A stretch of DNA of 50,036 nt. Source: Rhodococcus sp. EPR-157 (GTDB lineage Bacteria; Actinomycetota; Actinomycetes; Mycobacteriales; Mycobacteriaceae). The DNA lies in contig NZ_LVCV01000642.1 of the NCBI RefSeq assembly GCF_001647195.1, positions 1-50,036 of the forward strand, given 5' to 3'. Positions 9,252-17,927 of the stretch are shown one piece after another. Positions within the stretch are counted from its first letter, which is position 1, and every line of letters begins with the position of its first letter. The notes beneath the pieces were generated by a model. That model was not told the DNA's origin. It made no database searches and was given only the letters and a program-made list of their open reading frames with translations. Both the position numbers and the translations under genes were made by a program.

Positions 9252-9257
9252 TAGGGT
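9252..9257 (+). promoter_or_regulatory. Leaderless-type -10 hexamer of the aldehyde dehydrogenase
   Basis: TAGGGT fits the actinobacterial TANNNT -10 pattern and ends eight bases before the ATG at 9265. Transcription would start at or within about one base of the start codon. No good Shine-Dalgarno sequence lies in the intervening bases. Confidence 0.4.
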
Positions 9258-9264
9258 TCCCGGC

Positions 9265-10755
9265 ATGGACAACGTATCGATGATCCCCGGTTGCTGGATC
9301 GACGGCCGCCCCGTCGGCGGTGCGGGTGATATCCATGCGATCGTGAACCCGGCGACGGGAGAAACTCTGACCACGCTCGCCCTGGCCACCGCCGAGGACG
9401 TCGACTCTGCTGTTGCCGCGGCGCGCTCGGCGTTCCCGGAGTGGTCGCGGGCCATGCCGTCGCATCGCGCAGCCGTTCTGCGTGAACTCGCCCGTCTGGT
9501 CAGCGCCGAGGCCGACACGTTCGCGCGTGAAGAGGTCGCCCAGACCGGCAAGACGATTCGACTCGCGACGGAATTCGATGTGCCGGGCAGCATCGACAAT
9601 ATCGAGTTCTTTGCTGGAGCCGCTCGCAACGTGGACGGCAAAGCGTCCGGCGAGTACTCGGGCGAGCACAAGTCGTCGATCCGCCGGGACGCAGTCGGTG
9701 TCGTCGGTTCCATCACGCCGTGGAACTATCCGCTGCAGATGGCCGTCTGGAAGGCGATTCCGGCGCTCGCGGCCGGATGTTGCGTCGTCCTCAAACCGAG
9801 CGAACTGACCCCGCTGACCACTCTGCGGTTGGCGAGACTCGCGTCGGAGGCGGGTGTGCCCGACGGCGTCTTCAATGTCGTCACCGGCAACGGGATCGAC
9901 GCTGGTGCGGCGCTGTCCGGGCATCCGGGAATCGATGTCATGACCTTCACCGGGTCGACGCCGGTCGGTAGGACCGTGATGGCCCAGGCCGCAGCGAACG
10001 GCACGCGGGTGCAGTTGGAGCTCGGAGGCAAGGCCCCGTTCGTCGTGTTCGACGACGCCGATCTCGATGCCGCCGTGCATGGAGCGGTCGCAGGTGCGCT
10101 GATCAACTCGGGCCAGGATTGCACCGCGGCAACGAGAGCCATTGTCGCAGAACCGTTGTACAGCTCGTTCGTCGATGGCGTCGCGGAGCTGATGAGCACC
10201 GTGGTCGTCGGCGATCCGACCGATCCCGCCACGGACATGGGGTCGCTCGTCTCGTTCGCTCATCGAGATCGCGTCGCGGCAATGGTGAACAGGGCAGAAG
10301 CCAGAGTCGTGTGCGGGGGCACAAAGCCCGATCTGGCGGGAGCCTTCTACGTCCCGACGCTTGTCGCCGATGTCGGGGAACAGGACGAGGTGTACCGAGA
10401 CGAGATCTTCGGTCCGGTGCTGACGGTCTCGAAACACTTCGGAGACGACGACGCGGTGCGCCGTGCCAATGACACCGCGTTCGGGCTGGCCGCGTCGGCA
10501 TGGACTCGGGACCTCTACCGGGCGGGACGGGCGTCACGCGAGATCGACGCCGGGTGCGTGTGGATCAACGACCACATCCCCATCATCAGTGAGATGCCGC
10601 ACGGGGGCGTAGGGGCGTCGGGATTCGGCAAGGACATGTCCAGCTATTCGTTCGAGGAGTATCTGACGATCAAGCACGTGATGACCGATATCACCGGGGT
10701 CGCGCAAAAGCCTTGGCATCGAACGGTTTTCGCTCACGGAGGTGGCAGTCGATGA
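9265..10755 (+). CDS. Aldehyde dehydrogenase, probable gamma-aminobutyraldehyde dehydrogenase
   Basis: This 496-residue NAD(P)-dependent ALDH has the cofactor and oxyanion motif TPWNYP (N154), the general base Glu252 in LELGGK and the nucleophile Cys286 in NSGQDCTA. EIFGPVL lies near the C-terminus. Overall it resembles the PuuC/PatD group that oxidises 4-aminobutanal, the product of putrescine transamination or oxidation, to GABA. The downstream FAD amine oxidase starts inside its stop codon (ATGA, 10752-10755), so the two are one transcript. Betaine or other aminoaldehydes are alternative substrates. Confidence 0.85.
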   Translation: MDNVSMIPGCWIDGRPVGGAGDIHAIVNPATGETLTTLALATAEDVDSAVAAARSAFPEWSRAMPSHRAAVLRELARLVSAEADTFAREEVAQTGKTIRLATEFDVPGSIDNIEFFAGAARNVDGKASGEYSGEHKSSIRRDAVGVVGSITPWNYPLQMAVWKAIPALAAGCCVVLKPSELTPLTTLRLARLASEAGVPDGVFNVVTGNGIDAGAALSGHPGIDVMTFTGSTPVGRTVMAQAAANGTRVQLELGGKAPFVVFDDADLDAAVHGAVAGALINSGQDCTAATRAIVAEPLYSSFVDGVAELMSTVVVGDPTDPATDMGSLVSFAHRDRVAAMVNRAEARVVCGGTKPDLAGAFYVPTLVADVGEQDEVYRDEIFGPVLTVSKHFGDDDAVRRANDTAFGLAASAWTRDLYRAGRASREIDAGCVWINDHIPIISEMPHGGVGASGFGKDMSSYSFEEYLTIKHVMTDITGVAQKPWHRTVFAHGGGSR

Positions 10756-12167
10756 CGTGGGCCGAGAAACCGACACGCCGCGGATTCGACATGGTGGTCG
10801 ATGCGGTGCCGGAGTCGTTCTGGCTCGACCGCGGCGAGCGCCCGACGCCTCGGCCGCGGTACCGACACGATTCGAAGGTGGATCTCGTCGTGGTCGGCGC
10901 CGGATTCACCGGCTTGTGGGCCGCGATTCACGCCGCGGAGGACAATCCCGACCGTTCGATCGTGCTACTCGACGGTGACCGCATTGCCGAAGGGGCGACG
11001 GGACGCAACGGCGGCTTCTGCGCGGCCAGCTTGACGCACGGCCTCGGCAACGGCCTCGATCGCTACCCCGACGAGTTGCCCACGCTGCTCCGAATGGGGT
11101 CGCAGACGCTCGACGCCATCGAGAAGTCCGCGCGACAGTACGGCATCGACGCCGACATCGAACGGACCGGTGAGCTCGATATCGCCAACTTCGACTGGCA
11201 GACGAGTGATTTGCGCGAACTCGCCGAGGAAGCGGCGCGGCTCGGCCAATCGATGGACTATCTGGATCAGGATGCTCTCGCACAGAGAGTCAGTTCCCCG
11301 ATGGCGCGGGGTGCGTTGTTCGACCCCGATGTGATGATGATCGATCCGGCGAAGTTGGCGTGGGGGTTGGCCGACGCAGCGGAATCTCTGGGCGTGACGA
11401 TTCACGAGAACAGTCGGGTCGAGTCGCTGCGCGCGTCGGGTGACGGCGTGCGCGTGCAGACCGGATACGGAACCATCGAGGCAGCGAAGGTTCTGCTTGC
11501 GACGGCTGCGACTAAACCGCTCCGGTGGACGCAGCGTCCGCGGATCGTGCCGGTGTGGGACTACGTCATCGTGACCGAACCGCTGACGGCCGAGCAGCTG
11601 AGCAGCATCGGTTGGACCGGTCGTGAAGGATTGGCCGACAGCGGAAATCGCTTTCACTATTTCCGTCTCACGGCCGACGACCGAATACTGTTCGGCGGCT
11701 GGGACGCGATCTACCGTTTCGGGGGCGACACCGATTCGCGGCATCGCCAGCACCCCGAGACGTTCGGGCTGCTCGCCGAGCACCTACTGCAGGTGTTCCC
11801 CATGCTGGATGGTATTCGCGCGACACACACGTGGGGTGGCGCCATCGACACGTGCTCACGCTTCAGTGCGTTCTGGGATGTCGGCATGGGCGGACGGGTC
11901 GCGAGTGTCCTCGGCTTCACCGGCCTCGGGGTCGGGGCGTCGCACTTCGGGGCACGCACGGCGCTCGATCTGCTCGACGGCCGGGACACCGAACGCACTC
12001 GGCTGAACATGGTGCGCGGGAAGCCGCTGCCGTTCCCGCCCGAGCCGTTCAAGTCGTTGGGCATCAACATCACGCGCAGCGAGTTCGCCAAGGCCGATCG
12101 AAACCGTGGCAAGCGTGGGCTGTGGCTCGCGGGGATGGACAAGATCGGGCTCGGCTTCGACTCGTGA
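10752..12167 (+). CDS. FAD-dependent oxidoreductase, PuuB/DAO-like amine oxidase
   Basis: This 471-residue DAO-superfamily flavoprotein has the dinucleotide-binding motif VVVGAGFTGLWAA (GAGFTG at 49-54) and the ATGRNGGF stretch typical of PuuB (gamma-glutamylputrescine oxidase) relatives. A C-terminal FTGLGVGASHFGARTALDLL follows. It probably oxidises an amine (putrescine, a derivative or another amino compound) to the aldehyde used by the upstream dehydrogenase. No gamma-glutamylputrescine synthetase (PuuA) is in the window, so the classical Puu pathway is not shown here. The ATG at 10752 overlaps the upstream stop; an in-frame ATG at 10713 inside the previous gene is less likely. Confidence 0.82.
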   Translation: MTWAEKPTRRGFDMVVDAVPESFWLDRGERPTPRPRYRHDSKVDLVVVGAGFTGLWAAIHAAEDNPDRSIVLLDGDRIAEGATGRNGGFCAASLTHGLGNGLDRYPDELPTLLRMGSQTLDAIEKSARQYGIDADIERTGELDIANFDWQTSDLRELAEEAARLGQSMDYLDQDALAQRVSSPMARGALFDPDVMMIDPAKLAWGLADAAESLGVTIHENSRVESLRASGDGVRVQTGYGTIEAAKVLLATAATKPLRWTQRPRIVPVWDYVIVTEPLTAEQLSSIGWTGREGLADSGNRFHYFRLTADDRILFGGWDAIYRFGGDTDSRHRQHPETFGLLAEHLLQVFPMLDGIRATHTWGGAIDTCSRFSAFWDVGMGGRVASVLGFTGLGVGASHFGARTALDLLDGRDTERTRLNMVRGKPLPFPPEPFKSLGINITRSEFAKADRNRGKRGLWLAGMDKIGLGFDS

Positions 12168-12179
12168 GCCCCCCAGGGG

Positions 12180-12225
12180 CCCCGAGGCTCCGTCTCCAGT
12201 GGCCCCGAGGCTCCGCCTCCAGTGG
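12180..12225 (+). repeat. Tandem 23-bp repeat, two units
   Basis: Two 23-base units beginning CCCCGAGGCTCCG and ending CTCCAGTGG lie head to tail (12180-12202 and 12203-12225). They differ at one base. They start 12 bases after the stop of the FAD oxidoreductase and run directly into the long hairpin at 12221-12264. The second dispersed copy of the hairpin (30307-30359) is preceded by related but non-tandem sequence (GGAGCCTCCGGCTCCCAGTGG). The duplication is therefore an expansion of the element's left flank. Confidence 0.8.
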
Positions 12226-12264
12226 CACGGTTGAGTGCACTGGCGTGCGCTTAACCGTGCCACT
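12221..12264. repeat. Long palindromic hairpin element, copy 1
   Basis: A 20-base arm beginning AGTGGCACGGTTGAG is followed by the tetraloop TGGC and a fully complementary 20-base arm, counting two G-T pairs. The element sits between the convergent FAD oxidoreductase and universal stress protein genes and may act as a bidirectional terminator. It recurs in degenerate form at 30307-30359 with the same flanks (CTCCGGCTCC-like left, CGGAGCGC right). That makes it a dispersed REP-like element rather than a simple terminator. Confidence 0.8.
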
Positions 12265-12313
12265 AGTGCGGAGCGCTACCGTCGCGAAACGCGGACCGCT
12301 TGGGCGCGGGGTC

Positions 12314-13165
12314 CTACTCGTGCGGAACCACGATCACCGGAGCCGGGGTCGATCGCAGAATCTTCGCCGCACTGGATCCGAGAAACACGCGCTTCGGTGC
12401 AGCGAGCCGGCTCGAGCCGAGGAACAGGATGTCGCCGTCGGTCCACTGCAGTGACGCGACCGCCTCGTCGAGACTCGATCCGTCCGCGACGACGGACTCG
12501 AGACCATCCACGTCGGGGAGTTTGCGAGCAGCGTTTTCCAGGTTGGCTTGCGCTGCAGCGACATGGCGTCGCCGAGTTTCGAGACCATCGACATCGGCTT
12601 CGTCGTCCTCCAGCGAGACGAGTGAGACCAACCTCAGCGGAAGATGTGCGGCACTGGCAATCGTGATGGCAAGGGCCGATGGATCAGCGGTGCCGGTGCG
12701 GGTCGGGACTGCCGCAGTCAGACCGGTGAGCCTGCGCGGCGCGCCGGTCCGGTATCCGCGCGGGGCGAGCGCAATCGGGACCGGCGAGGCATGGAGGAGT
12801 TGACCGGCGACGGATCCGACGGTGTGGCGGTTCAGCAGTCCGTCACCGGCCCCGCCGACAACGATCATGTCGGCGTCGTGTTCGGCGGCGAACTCCATCA
12901 GGCCCTGCGCGAAGGATCCGTGCCGAGCAACGCGTGTCGTCACCTCGATGCCTTCGGGAACCTGCGCCCGCGCGCCGGACAACCATTGTTCGGCTTTGGC
13001 GTCGAGCACCTTTCGGTACGGGCCGCTGCCTTCCATGACCGGCTCGTCCGAGCGGATGACGATGACGATGTCGATGGACGCGTCGAGAGCGGACGCCAGC
13101 ACGGCGGCCAACGCGACGCCGTCGTCGCCACTCGGGGTGGCGAGATAGCCGACGGTGAGTTTCAT
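12314..13165 (-). CDS. Tandem universal stress protein (UspA family)
   Basis: This 283-residue protein consists of two UspA domains. The first ends in the ATP-binding motif VVGGAGDGLLNRHTVGSVA (about residues 103-121). The second, C-terminal, has LGSSRLAAPKRVFLGSSA near residues 247-264, followed by VIVVPHE. The ATG at 13165 lies 14 bases after the stop of the APC permease, so it is co-transcribed with it. Such Usp partners are thought to tune the activity of adjacent transporters by nucleotide sensing, which would suit this context but is inference. No membrane segment is present. Confidence 0.88.
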   Translation of the reverse strand: MKLTVGYLATPSGDDGVALAAVLASALDASIDIVIVIRSDEPVMEGSGPYRKVLDAKAEQWLSGARAQVPEGIEVTTRVARHGSFAQGLMEFAAEHDADMIVVGGAGDGLLNRHTVGSVAGQLLHASPVPIALAPRGYRTGAPRRLTGLTAAVPTRTGTADPSALAITIASAAHLPLRLVSLVSLEDDEADVDGLETRRRHVAAAQANLENAARKLPDVDGLESVVADGSSLDEAVASLQWTDGDILFLGSSRLAAPKRVFLGSSAAKILRSTPAPVIVVPHE

Positions 13166-13179
13166 CTCGTGATCCTGTT

Positions 13180-14700
13180 CTAGTAAGAGTCCGGAACCTT
13201 GACTTCGGGGGTCGCGGTCAAGGTCTTGCCCTGGAAGAAGTCTCGGTTGCCGACGAAGCACAGCAGCATCAGTGGAATTCCGAGCACGAGCATCCCGATG
13301 CCGAGGACGAATACTCCGCCGATCGGACCGTATGCAGTGAAACCGTAGTCGGGCTTGATCATGTCCACCGCACTCTGCACGAATGCCCAGGTCATCGACA
13401 GTCCACCGAGGAGCGGGAAGATTCCGCGCATGAACAGATTTCGGACCGAACCGAACAACGTCCGGCGGAAGTACCACACGCACGCGTACGCGGTGATTCC
13501 GTAATAGAACGCCACTGCGAGACCGAGTGACGCGACCGAGTCCTGCAGTGCGTTTGCGCTGACGAAGGTCAATACGAGATAGAAGGCCAGTGCCGAGGCC
13601 CCCATGACCAGCGTGCCGAACCCCGGCGTCATGTACCTGGGGTGCACGCTGGCGAATCGCTTCGGGATAGCCTCGTAGACAGCCATCGACAGGGTGCCGC
13701 GAGCGGTGGGGAGAATGGTCGTCTGGGTCGAGGACAGTGCCGAGATCGACACGGTGAGAAGCAACAACGACGCGACGACCGAGCCGGCAACGGGGCCGCC
13801 GAGGATCGTCAGCACGTCGTCGAGGTTGTCCGGGTTGTTCAGGCCGATTCCGGTGTCGCCGAATCCCGCGAACGACTGCACTGCATATCCGACGAGTACA
13901 TACGTTGCGACGAGGATCAACGTGGTGATCACGGCGGCGCGGCCCGGTGTCTTCTCCGAGTCCTTCGTCTCCTCACCGACCGCGAGGCATGCATCCCAGC
14001 CCCAGTAGATGAAGATGCAGAGGATGATCGCCTGCGCGGCGTCGGACATCGTGACCCCGGTCGGGATGATCCAGCTGAGCTCGGGAGTGATGGCCTGCGG
14101 GCCTGCCGTGCCCGCGCCGACTTTCACCAGAGCCGTGATCGAGACGCCGATCAGCACACCGAATTGGACGACCAGCAATACGTTCTGCATGCGCTCGCTG
14201 ATGAGGATGCCGCGGAAGCTGACGTAGGTCATCGACACGATGAAGAACGAGCCGAGCGCCACTTTTGCTGCTGTGGACTCGGCGGCCCCTTCCATTCCAA
14301 GGAATTCGAAGAGGTAGATCGCGGCGACCTCGGCGACGTTGGCGAGCACGATGATGGCCGACACGGCAAGTCCCCACCCGGCCATCCACCCCACCCACGG
14401 GCCGAAGGCCTTGGTTCCCCAGGTGAACGACGTGCCGCAGTCCGGGGTGTCCCGTCCTAGCTCGCGGTAGGCGAACGCCGTGAGCAGCATGGGAACGAAT
14501 GCGACGAGGAACATCGCAGGTGCCTTGTCGCCGACGGCGAGGACGACGTATCCCAGCGTCGCCGCCAGGCTGTAGGCGGGAGCAACCGCGGACAGCCCGA
14601 TGACGATGTTTCCGACGAGACCGAGCGCACCCGTGTTCAGGCCTTTGCCCGCGGGAGCGTCCGGAGGTGGAGAAGTCGCAGGCGTATCCGCAACAGACAT
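13180..14700 (-). CDS. APC-superfamily amino acid/polyamine permease
   Basis: This 506-residue protein has about 12 hydrophobic helices. It shows the APC hallmarks NIVIGLSAVAPAYS in helix 1 and FIYWGWDACLAVGEETKDS in the central loop. The chosen ATG at 14700 has GGAG six bases upstream, and in-frame codons further upstream have no such site. It is followed after 14 bases by a tandem universal stress protein. Its position beside transaminase, aldehyde dehydrogenase and amine oxidase genes suggests uptake of putrescine or a similar amine. Relatives also carry amino acids such as glutamate or GABA. Confidence 0.88.
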   Translation of the reverse strand: MSVADTPATSPPPDAPAGKGLNTGALGLVGNIVIGLSAVAPAYSLAATLGYVVLAVGDKAPAMFLVAFVPMLLTAFAYRELGRDTPDCGTSFTWGTKAFGPWVGWMAGWGLAVSAIIVLANVAEVAAIYLFEFLGMEGAAESTAAKVALGSFFIVSMTYVSFRGILISERMQNVLLVVQFGVLIGVSITALVKVGAGTAGPQAITPELSWIIPTGVTMSDAAQAIILCIFIYWGWDACLAVGEETKDSEKTPGRAAVITTLILVATYVLVGYAVQSFAGFGDTGIGLNNPDNLDDVLTILGGPVAGSVVASLLLLTVSISALSSTQTTILPTARGTLSMAVYEAIPKRFASVHPRYMTPGFGTLVMGASALAFYLVLTFVSANALQDSVASLGLAVAFYYGITAYACVWYFRRTLFGSVRNLFMRGIFPLLGGLSMTWAFVQSAVDMIKPDYGFTAYGPIGGVFVLGIGMLVLGIPLMLLCFVGNRDFFQGKTLTATPEVKVPDSY

Positions 14701-14883
14701 GATCACTCCAAGCTCGAGACCGGATCGAATGTCCAAAACGATACGATTTCGGTTGCGGTTCCGCTTGGTTTCGACTGATCTGTTTTCAAAAGGGTAACAA
14801 TGCAACGAAATGGGTTGCTTGATCGAACTCCTTCCGACGCGCCGGACCGTTGTCGAACGCACGCGAGTCCGTTCCGATCGGGC

Positions 14884-14889
14884 TACCGT
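14884..14889 (+). promoter_or_regulatory. Leaderless -10 hexamer of add
   Basis: TACCGT matches TANNNT and occupies -12 to -7 relative to the ATG at 14896, so the transcript would begin at the start codon. This supports 14896 as the add start over the in-frame ATG at 14800. It also shows that add has its own promoter now that it is separated from deoA. Confidence 0.5.
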
Positions 14890-14895
14890 CGACTC

Positions 14896-16008
14896 ATGAG
14901 TACCGCGAATCCGATCAGCGGCGCGACGCCGCTCGACCTGCCCTCCATCAAGACGGCTCCCAAGGCTCTACTGCACGACCATCTCGACGGCGGACTTCGG
15001 CCGCAGACCGTGTTGGAATTGGCCGACGAGTGCGGATACGACGGCTTGCCTGCGCAGGACGGTCCTGCTTTGGGCGAGTGGTTTCGGAACGCTGCCGACA
15101 GCGGTTCGCTCGAGCGGTATCTGGAGACATTCGCTCACACCGTCGCGGTCATGCAGACGCCGGAGGGACTCTTTCGTGTGGCCCGTGAGTGCGCGGAAGA
15201 CCTGGCCGAGGACGGCGTCCTGTACGCGGAGGTGCGGTTCGCCCCTGAACAGCACCTGGATCGAGGGCTCACCCTGGATCAGGTCGTCGAGCATGTTCTC
15301 GAAGGGTTCCGTGCTGGAGAATCAGCGGCACGGGTGAACGGCAAGCGAATTCGTGTCGGATGCCTGCTGACGGCGATGCGTCACGCCGCACGGTCACGGG
15401 AGATAGCAGAGCTTGCGGTGCGCTTCAGGGACCGCGGTGTCGTCGGCTTCGACATCGCCGGAGCGGAAGCAGGATTTCCTCCCAGCCGTCATCTCGATGC
15501 TTTCGAGTACATGCGAGCTGCCAACGCGCACTTCACCATTCACGCGGGGGAGGCCTTCGGTCTGCCGTCCATTCAGGAAGCCGTCGCGTTCTGCGGCACG
15601 GACCGCCTCGGTCACGGCGTCCGCATCATCGACGACATTTCGGTCGCATCGGACGGAACTCCGTCACTCGGACTGCTCGCGGCATACGTCCGGGACACGC
15701 GCATGCCGTTGGAACTCTGCCCCAGCTCGAACGTGCAGACCGGCGCCGTCGACAGCATCGAAAAGCACCCGTTCGATCTTCTTGCGCGACTGCGGTTCCG
15801 CGTCACCGTCAACACCGACAACCGGTTGATGAGCGATACGACGATGTCGCGCGAGATGCACACCCTCGTCCAGACGTTCGGCTACGGCTGGACCGACCTC
15901 GAACGCTTCACGATCAACGCGATGAAGTCCGCCTTCATCCCGTTCGACGAACGACTGGAACTGATCGACAACGTCGTCAAACCCGGATACGCGGTGCTCG
16001 TCGGGTAG
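14896..16008 (+). CDS. add: Adenosine deaminase
   Basis: This 370-residue zinc hydrolase converts adenosine and deoxyadenosine to inosine and deoxyinosine. The first metal site is [10 protein letters not shown] (H27, H29), the second region is TIHAGE, then [12 protein letters not shown], and the metal-binding aspartate is in [12 protein letters not shown]. The ATG at 14896 is supported by a TACCGT -10 element exactly one spacing upstream. In M. tuberculosis, as I recall, add directly follows deoA; here about 7.6 kb of polyamine genes intervene. The gene ends four bases before the convergent Rv3311-like stop. Confidence 0.94.
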   Translation: MSTANPISGATPLDLPSIKTAPKALLHDHLDGGLRPQTVLELADECGYDGLPAQDGPALGEWFRNAADSGSLERYLETFAHTVAVMQTPEGLFRVARECAEDLAEDGVLYAEVRFAPEQHLDRGLTLDQVVEHVLEGFRAGESAARVNGKRIRVGCLLTAMRHAARSREIAELAVRFRDRGVVGFDIAGAEAGFPPSRHLDAFEYMRAANAHFTIHAGEAFGLPSIQEAVAFCGTDRLGHGVRIIDDISVASDGTPSLGLLAAYVRDTRMPLELCPSSNVQTGAVDSIEKHPFDLLARLRFRVTVNTDNRLMSDTTMSREMHTLVQTFGYGWTDLERFTINAMKSAFIPFDERLELIDNVVKPGYAVLVG

Positions 16009-16011
16009 GGC

Positions 16012-17289
16012 TCACTCCTTGCGGAGGCGGGCCTCGAAATCACGCTCGAGTGCCCGCCACGCTTCGGCTTCCAGCTCGAACGGCGCGCTCGGTGCAAGTC
16101 GGTTCGGGTCGGGTTCGAGTGTGTAGGAGACATACCAGCCGAGCGGCGTCGAACGTGCGAGCGCGGTTTCCACCGAGTCGTCCTCGGCGAAGTCCGCTGC
16201 GTCGGTGAACAGTTCGACAGCCAGATCCAGCTGGTCGACATCGACGGATTCCGGTCCCTCGGCGAGATCGTCTGCCAAGCCCGGCAGTACGTACACATTG
16301 TCGTCGGTGATGTCTATGCGCAGAGAACCGTCGATCGCTGCGGTCTGCACCTCGGCGTAGGTGCTGACCTTCGCCAGGTCGTGATCGTGATCGTCGGCCA
16401 GGTACCGGGCGAGAGCTCGTTCGGAACCGAACACCGTGATGCTTCCGGTGCGCCCCAGAAAGATCGGCTCGTCGTCGATGTAGCACCGCAATGTGTAGTA
16501 GGTGTCCTCGGAGGTGATGATCTGGATGGGGTCGATGCCTACCGAAGCCCAGAACCCTTCTTCGGCGGCAGCGTCGGCGATGGGATCCGGGGTGACTTCC
16601 TCGTCGGCAGTGTCCCCGTCAGGAGCATCGTCGTCGAGGGTGTCGACATCGTCCTCGTCGGACACGTCGTCGACGTCGACCTCGTTCTCGGTGGCTGCCA
16701 GCAGCTCGGCTTCGGCGACGTCCACGGCGGCAGCGTCGACATCAGGTGAGGTGACTACAGAATCGATTGCATCGATGACTGCGTCCCAGCTCTTGGAGAT
16801 GGACGCTCCGATCCGGTTCCAGAGATTCTGACCGTCTTTGCCGACGTAGGCGTCGACGCCGATCCCTACCGAACCCAAGTGTGGATTTCCGGCGAAGAAC
16901 GAAGTGACAGTGGAGAGTTCGCATACGTCGCCGATGGTCTGGACCATCTCGAACGTCGCGGCGAGTTCGTCGAGGATATCGGAGTCGGGATCCTCAGCGA
17001 CGAGTTCCGGAACACCGACGAGGTCGAAGCGATGAAGGTCGTCGGGCTCGAGCTCGTTGGCGGCGAGAGCCGACACGATCTTCCACGACGGATGATCGAC
17101 GAGGTCGTTGTCGTCGTTGCTACGGATGAATGCGGCCAGGTGAGCGACCGCCTCGAAACCGTAGAGATCTTCCTCGTGTCCGAGAAAGGCCTCCCATTCG
17201 TCGTCACCTTCGTGCCATTCGGGAGCCCACAAGGTCACGAAGTCGCCGCGGGTGAGACCGAGTTCGATCGGGATGATGTCGCCAGCCAT
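16012..17289 (-). CDS. Conserved actinobacterial protein, Rv3311-like, function unknown
   Basis: This 425-residue protein has no signal peptide or membrane segment. It is very acidic, with a low-complexity stretch of Asp and Glu at about residues 200-238 separating an N-terminal region (starts MAGDIIPIELGLTRGDF) from a C-terminal half. Position between add and upp fits the M. tuberculosis gene Rv3311, whose role I do not know. It is the last gene of a minus-strand run beginning at 19383, only 15 bases after the YbaB-like gene. It may also be expressed alone, because TAGGCT lies at -13 to -8 of its ATG. Confidence 0.75.
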   Translation of the reverse strand: MAGDIIPIELGLTRGDFVTLWAPEWHEGDDEWEAFLGHEEDLYGFEAVAHLAAFIRSNDDNDLVDHPSWKIVSALAANELEPDDLHRFDLVGVPELVAEDPDSDILDELAATFEMVQTIGDVCELSTVTSFFAGNPHLGSVGIGVDAYVGKDGQNLWNRIGASISKSWDAVIDAIDSVVTSPDVDAAAVDVAEAELLAATENEVDVDDVSDEDDVDTLDDDAPDGDTADEEVTPDPIADAAAEEGFWASVGIDPIQIITSEDTYYTLRCYIDDEPIFLGRTGSITVFGSERALARYLADDHDHDLAKVSTYAEVQTAAIDGSLRIDITDDNVYVLPGLADDLAEGPESVDVDQLDLAVELFTDAADFAEDDSVETALARSTPLGWYVSYTLEPDPNRLAPSAPFELEAEAWRALERDFEARLRKE

Positions 17290-17296
17290 GGCGGGA

Positions 17297-17302
17297 AGCC
17301 TA
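17297..17302 (-). promoter_or_regulatory. Leaderless-type -10 hexamer of the Rv3311-like gene
   Basis: On the minus strand TAGGCT ends eight bases before the ATG at 17289, inside the 15-base gap to the upstream YbaB-like gene. It could give a separate, nearly leaderless transcript of the Rv3311-like gene within the larger operon. Confidence 0.35.
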
Positions 17303-17304
17303 TC

Positions 17305-17607
17305 TCAGGTGTCTGAGAGCGAACTTTGCATCCGCTCCAATACGGCGGCTCGACGCCGAAGTGCCTCGCCGGCGGCCTCGGCAGCGGTGACGACGATGGA
17401 GTTTTCGAGCTGGGTCGCCGACTCGCGGGACAGATCGGGCTGCAGGTACAGGTCGACCATTGCCCCTGAACCGTCGACTGTGACGGTGGCCAGACCATCG
17501 GGGGATCGGCGAACTATCCGCAGGGCAGACAGCATCTCCGTTGCGTCGTGCATGACGGATAACGCGCGGTCGGCGCGATCGATCAGGTCATCGAGTGGAT
17601 CGTTCAC
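17305..17607 (-). CDS. YbaB/EbfC-like small protein of the type VII-linked operon
   Basis: This 100-residue protein has the YbaB pattern: a short helix, then a beta-rich core (SPDGLATVTVDGSGAMVDLY, residues 35-54), then a long C-terminal helix rich in alanine (IVVTAAEAAGEALRRRAAVL). YbaB proteins form dimers that often bind DNA. Relatives encoded beside ESX substrates in actinobacteria have no settled role. Its start overlaps the stop of the preceding gene (ATGA, 17604-17607), so it is coupled to it. It ends 15 bases before the Rv3311-like gene. Confidence 0.7.
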   Translation of the reverse strand: MNDPLDDLIDRADRALSVMHDATEMLSALRIVRRSPDGLATVTVDGSGAMVDLYLQPDLSRESATQLENSIVVTAAEAAGEALRRRAAVLERMQSSLSDT

Positions 17608-17927
17608 AGAGATTTCATCCAGCTGACAGGTGCGGCTTCGGTACCCAACAGTTCGTTTTCGGTATCGGCGACGGTCGACTCACGAGGTAGGCCGAGTCGG
17701 TCGAGAACGTCGGCTGGCATTCCGTCGCGTTCGAGCCGGGTGCGGTGCCGAGCCATGGCGGACTGGGTTGCCCGGGCATGCACTTCCAAGATCGTCCTGG
17801 CCAATTCGGTTCCGCCGAAGCGAAGTTCACGTGAGTCGATGTGCACGGCAGTCGGAACTCCGCCCGAGGTTGCCTGGACACGGACGGAATCGGTGCGCGT
17901 GGCGGCCCACGCTGTCGACTCGATCAT
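17604..17927 (-). CDS. Divergent YbaB-like protein of the type VII-linked operon
   Basis: This 107-residue protein shows a beta-rich N-terminal half (DSVRVQATSGGVPTAVHIDS). A helix follows with the pattern LARTILEVHARATQSAMARHR, and a short tail contains LDRLGLP. This layout is that of YbaB-like proteins found next to ESX/Esp substrates. It is coupled at both ends by four-base ATGA overlaps (17924-17927 and 17604-17607). No enzymatic motif is visible. Pairing of two YbaB-like proteins suggests a heterodimer, possibly a chaperone or DNA-binding partner; that is inference. Confidence 0.65.
   Translation of the reverse strand: MIESTAWAATRTDSVRVQATSGGVPTAVHIDSRELRFGGTELARTILEVHARATQSAMARHRTRLERDGMPADVLDRLGLPRESTVADTENELLGTEAAPVSWMKSL

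Noticed and set aside
10969-11790. Long minus-strand frame within the FAD oxidoreductase
   Set aside because: Overlaps fully with a well-supported DAO-family gene and has no domain features of its own.
14701-14895. GCAAC-N7-GTTGC inverted repeat between the permease and add
   Set aside because: Five-base arms with an imperfect centre are easily found by chance in this length of sequence.
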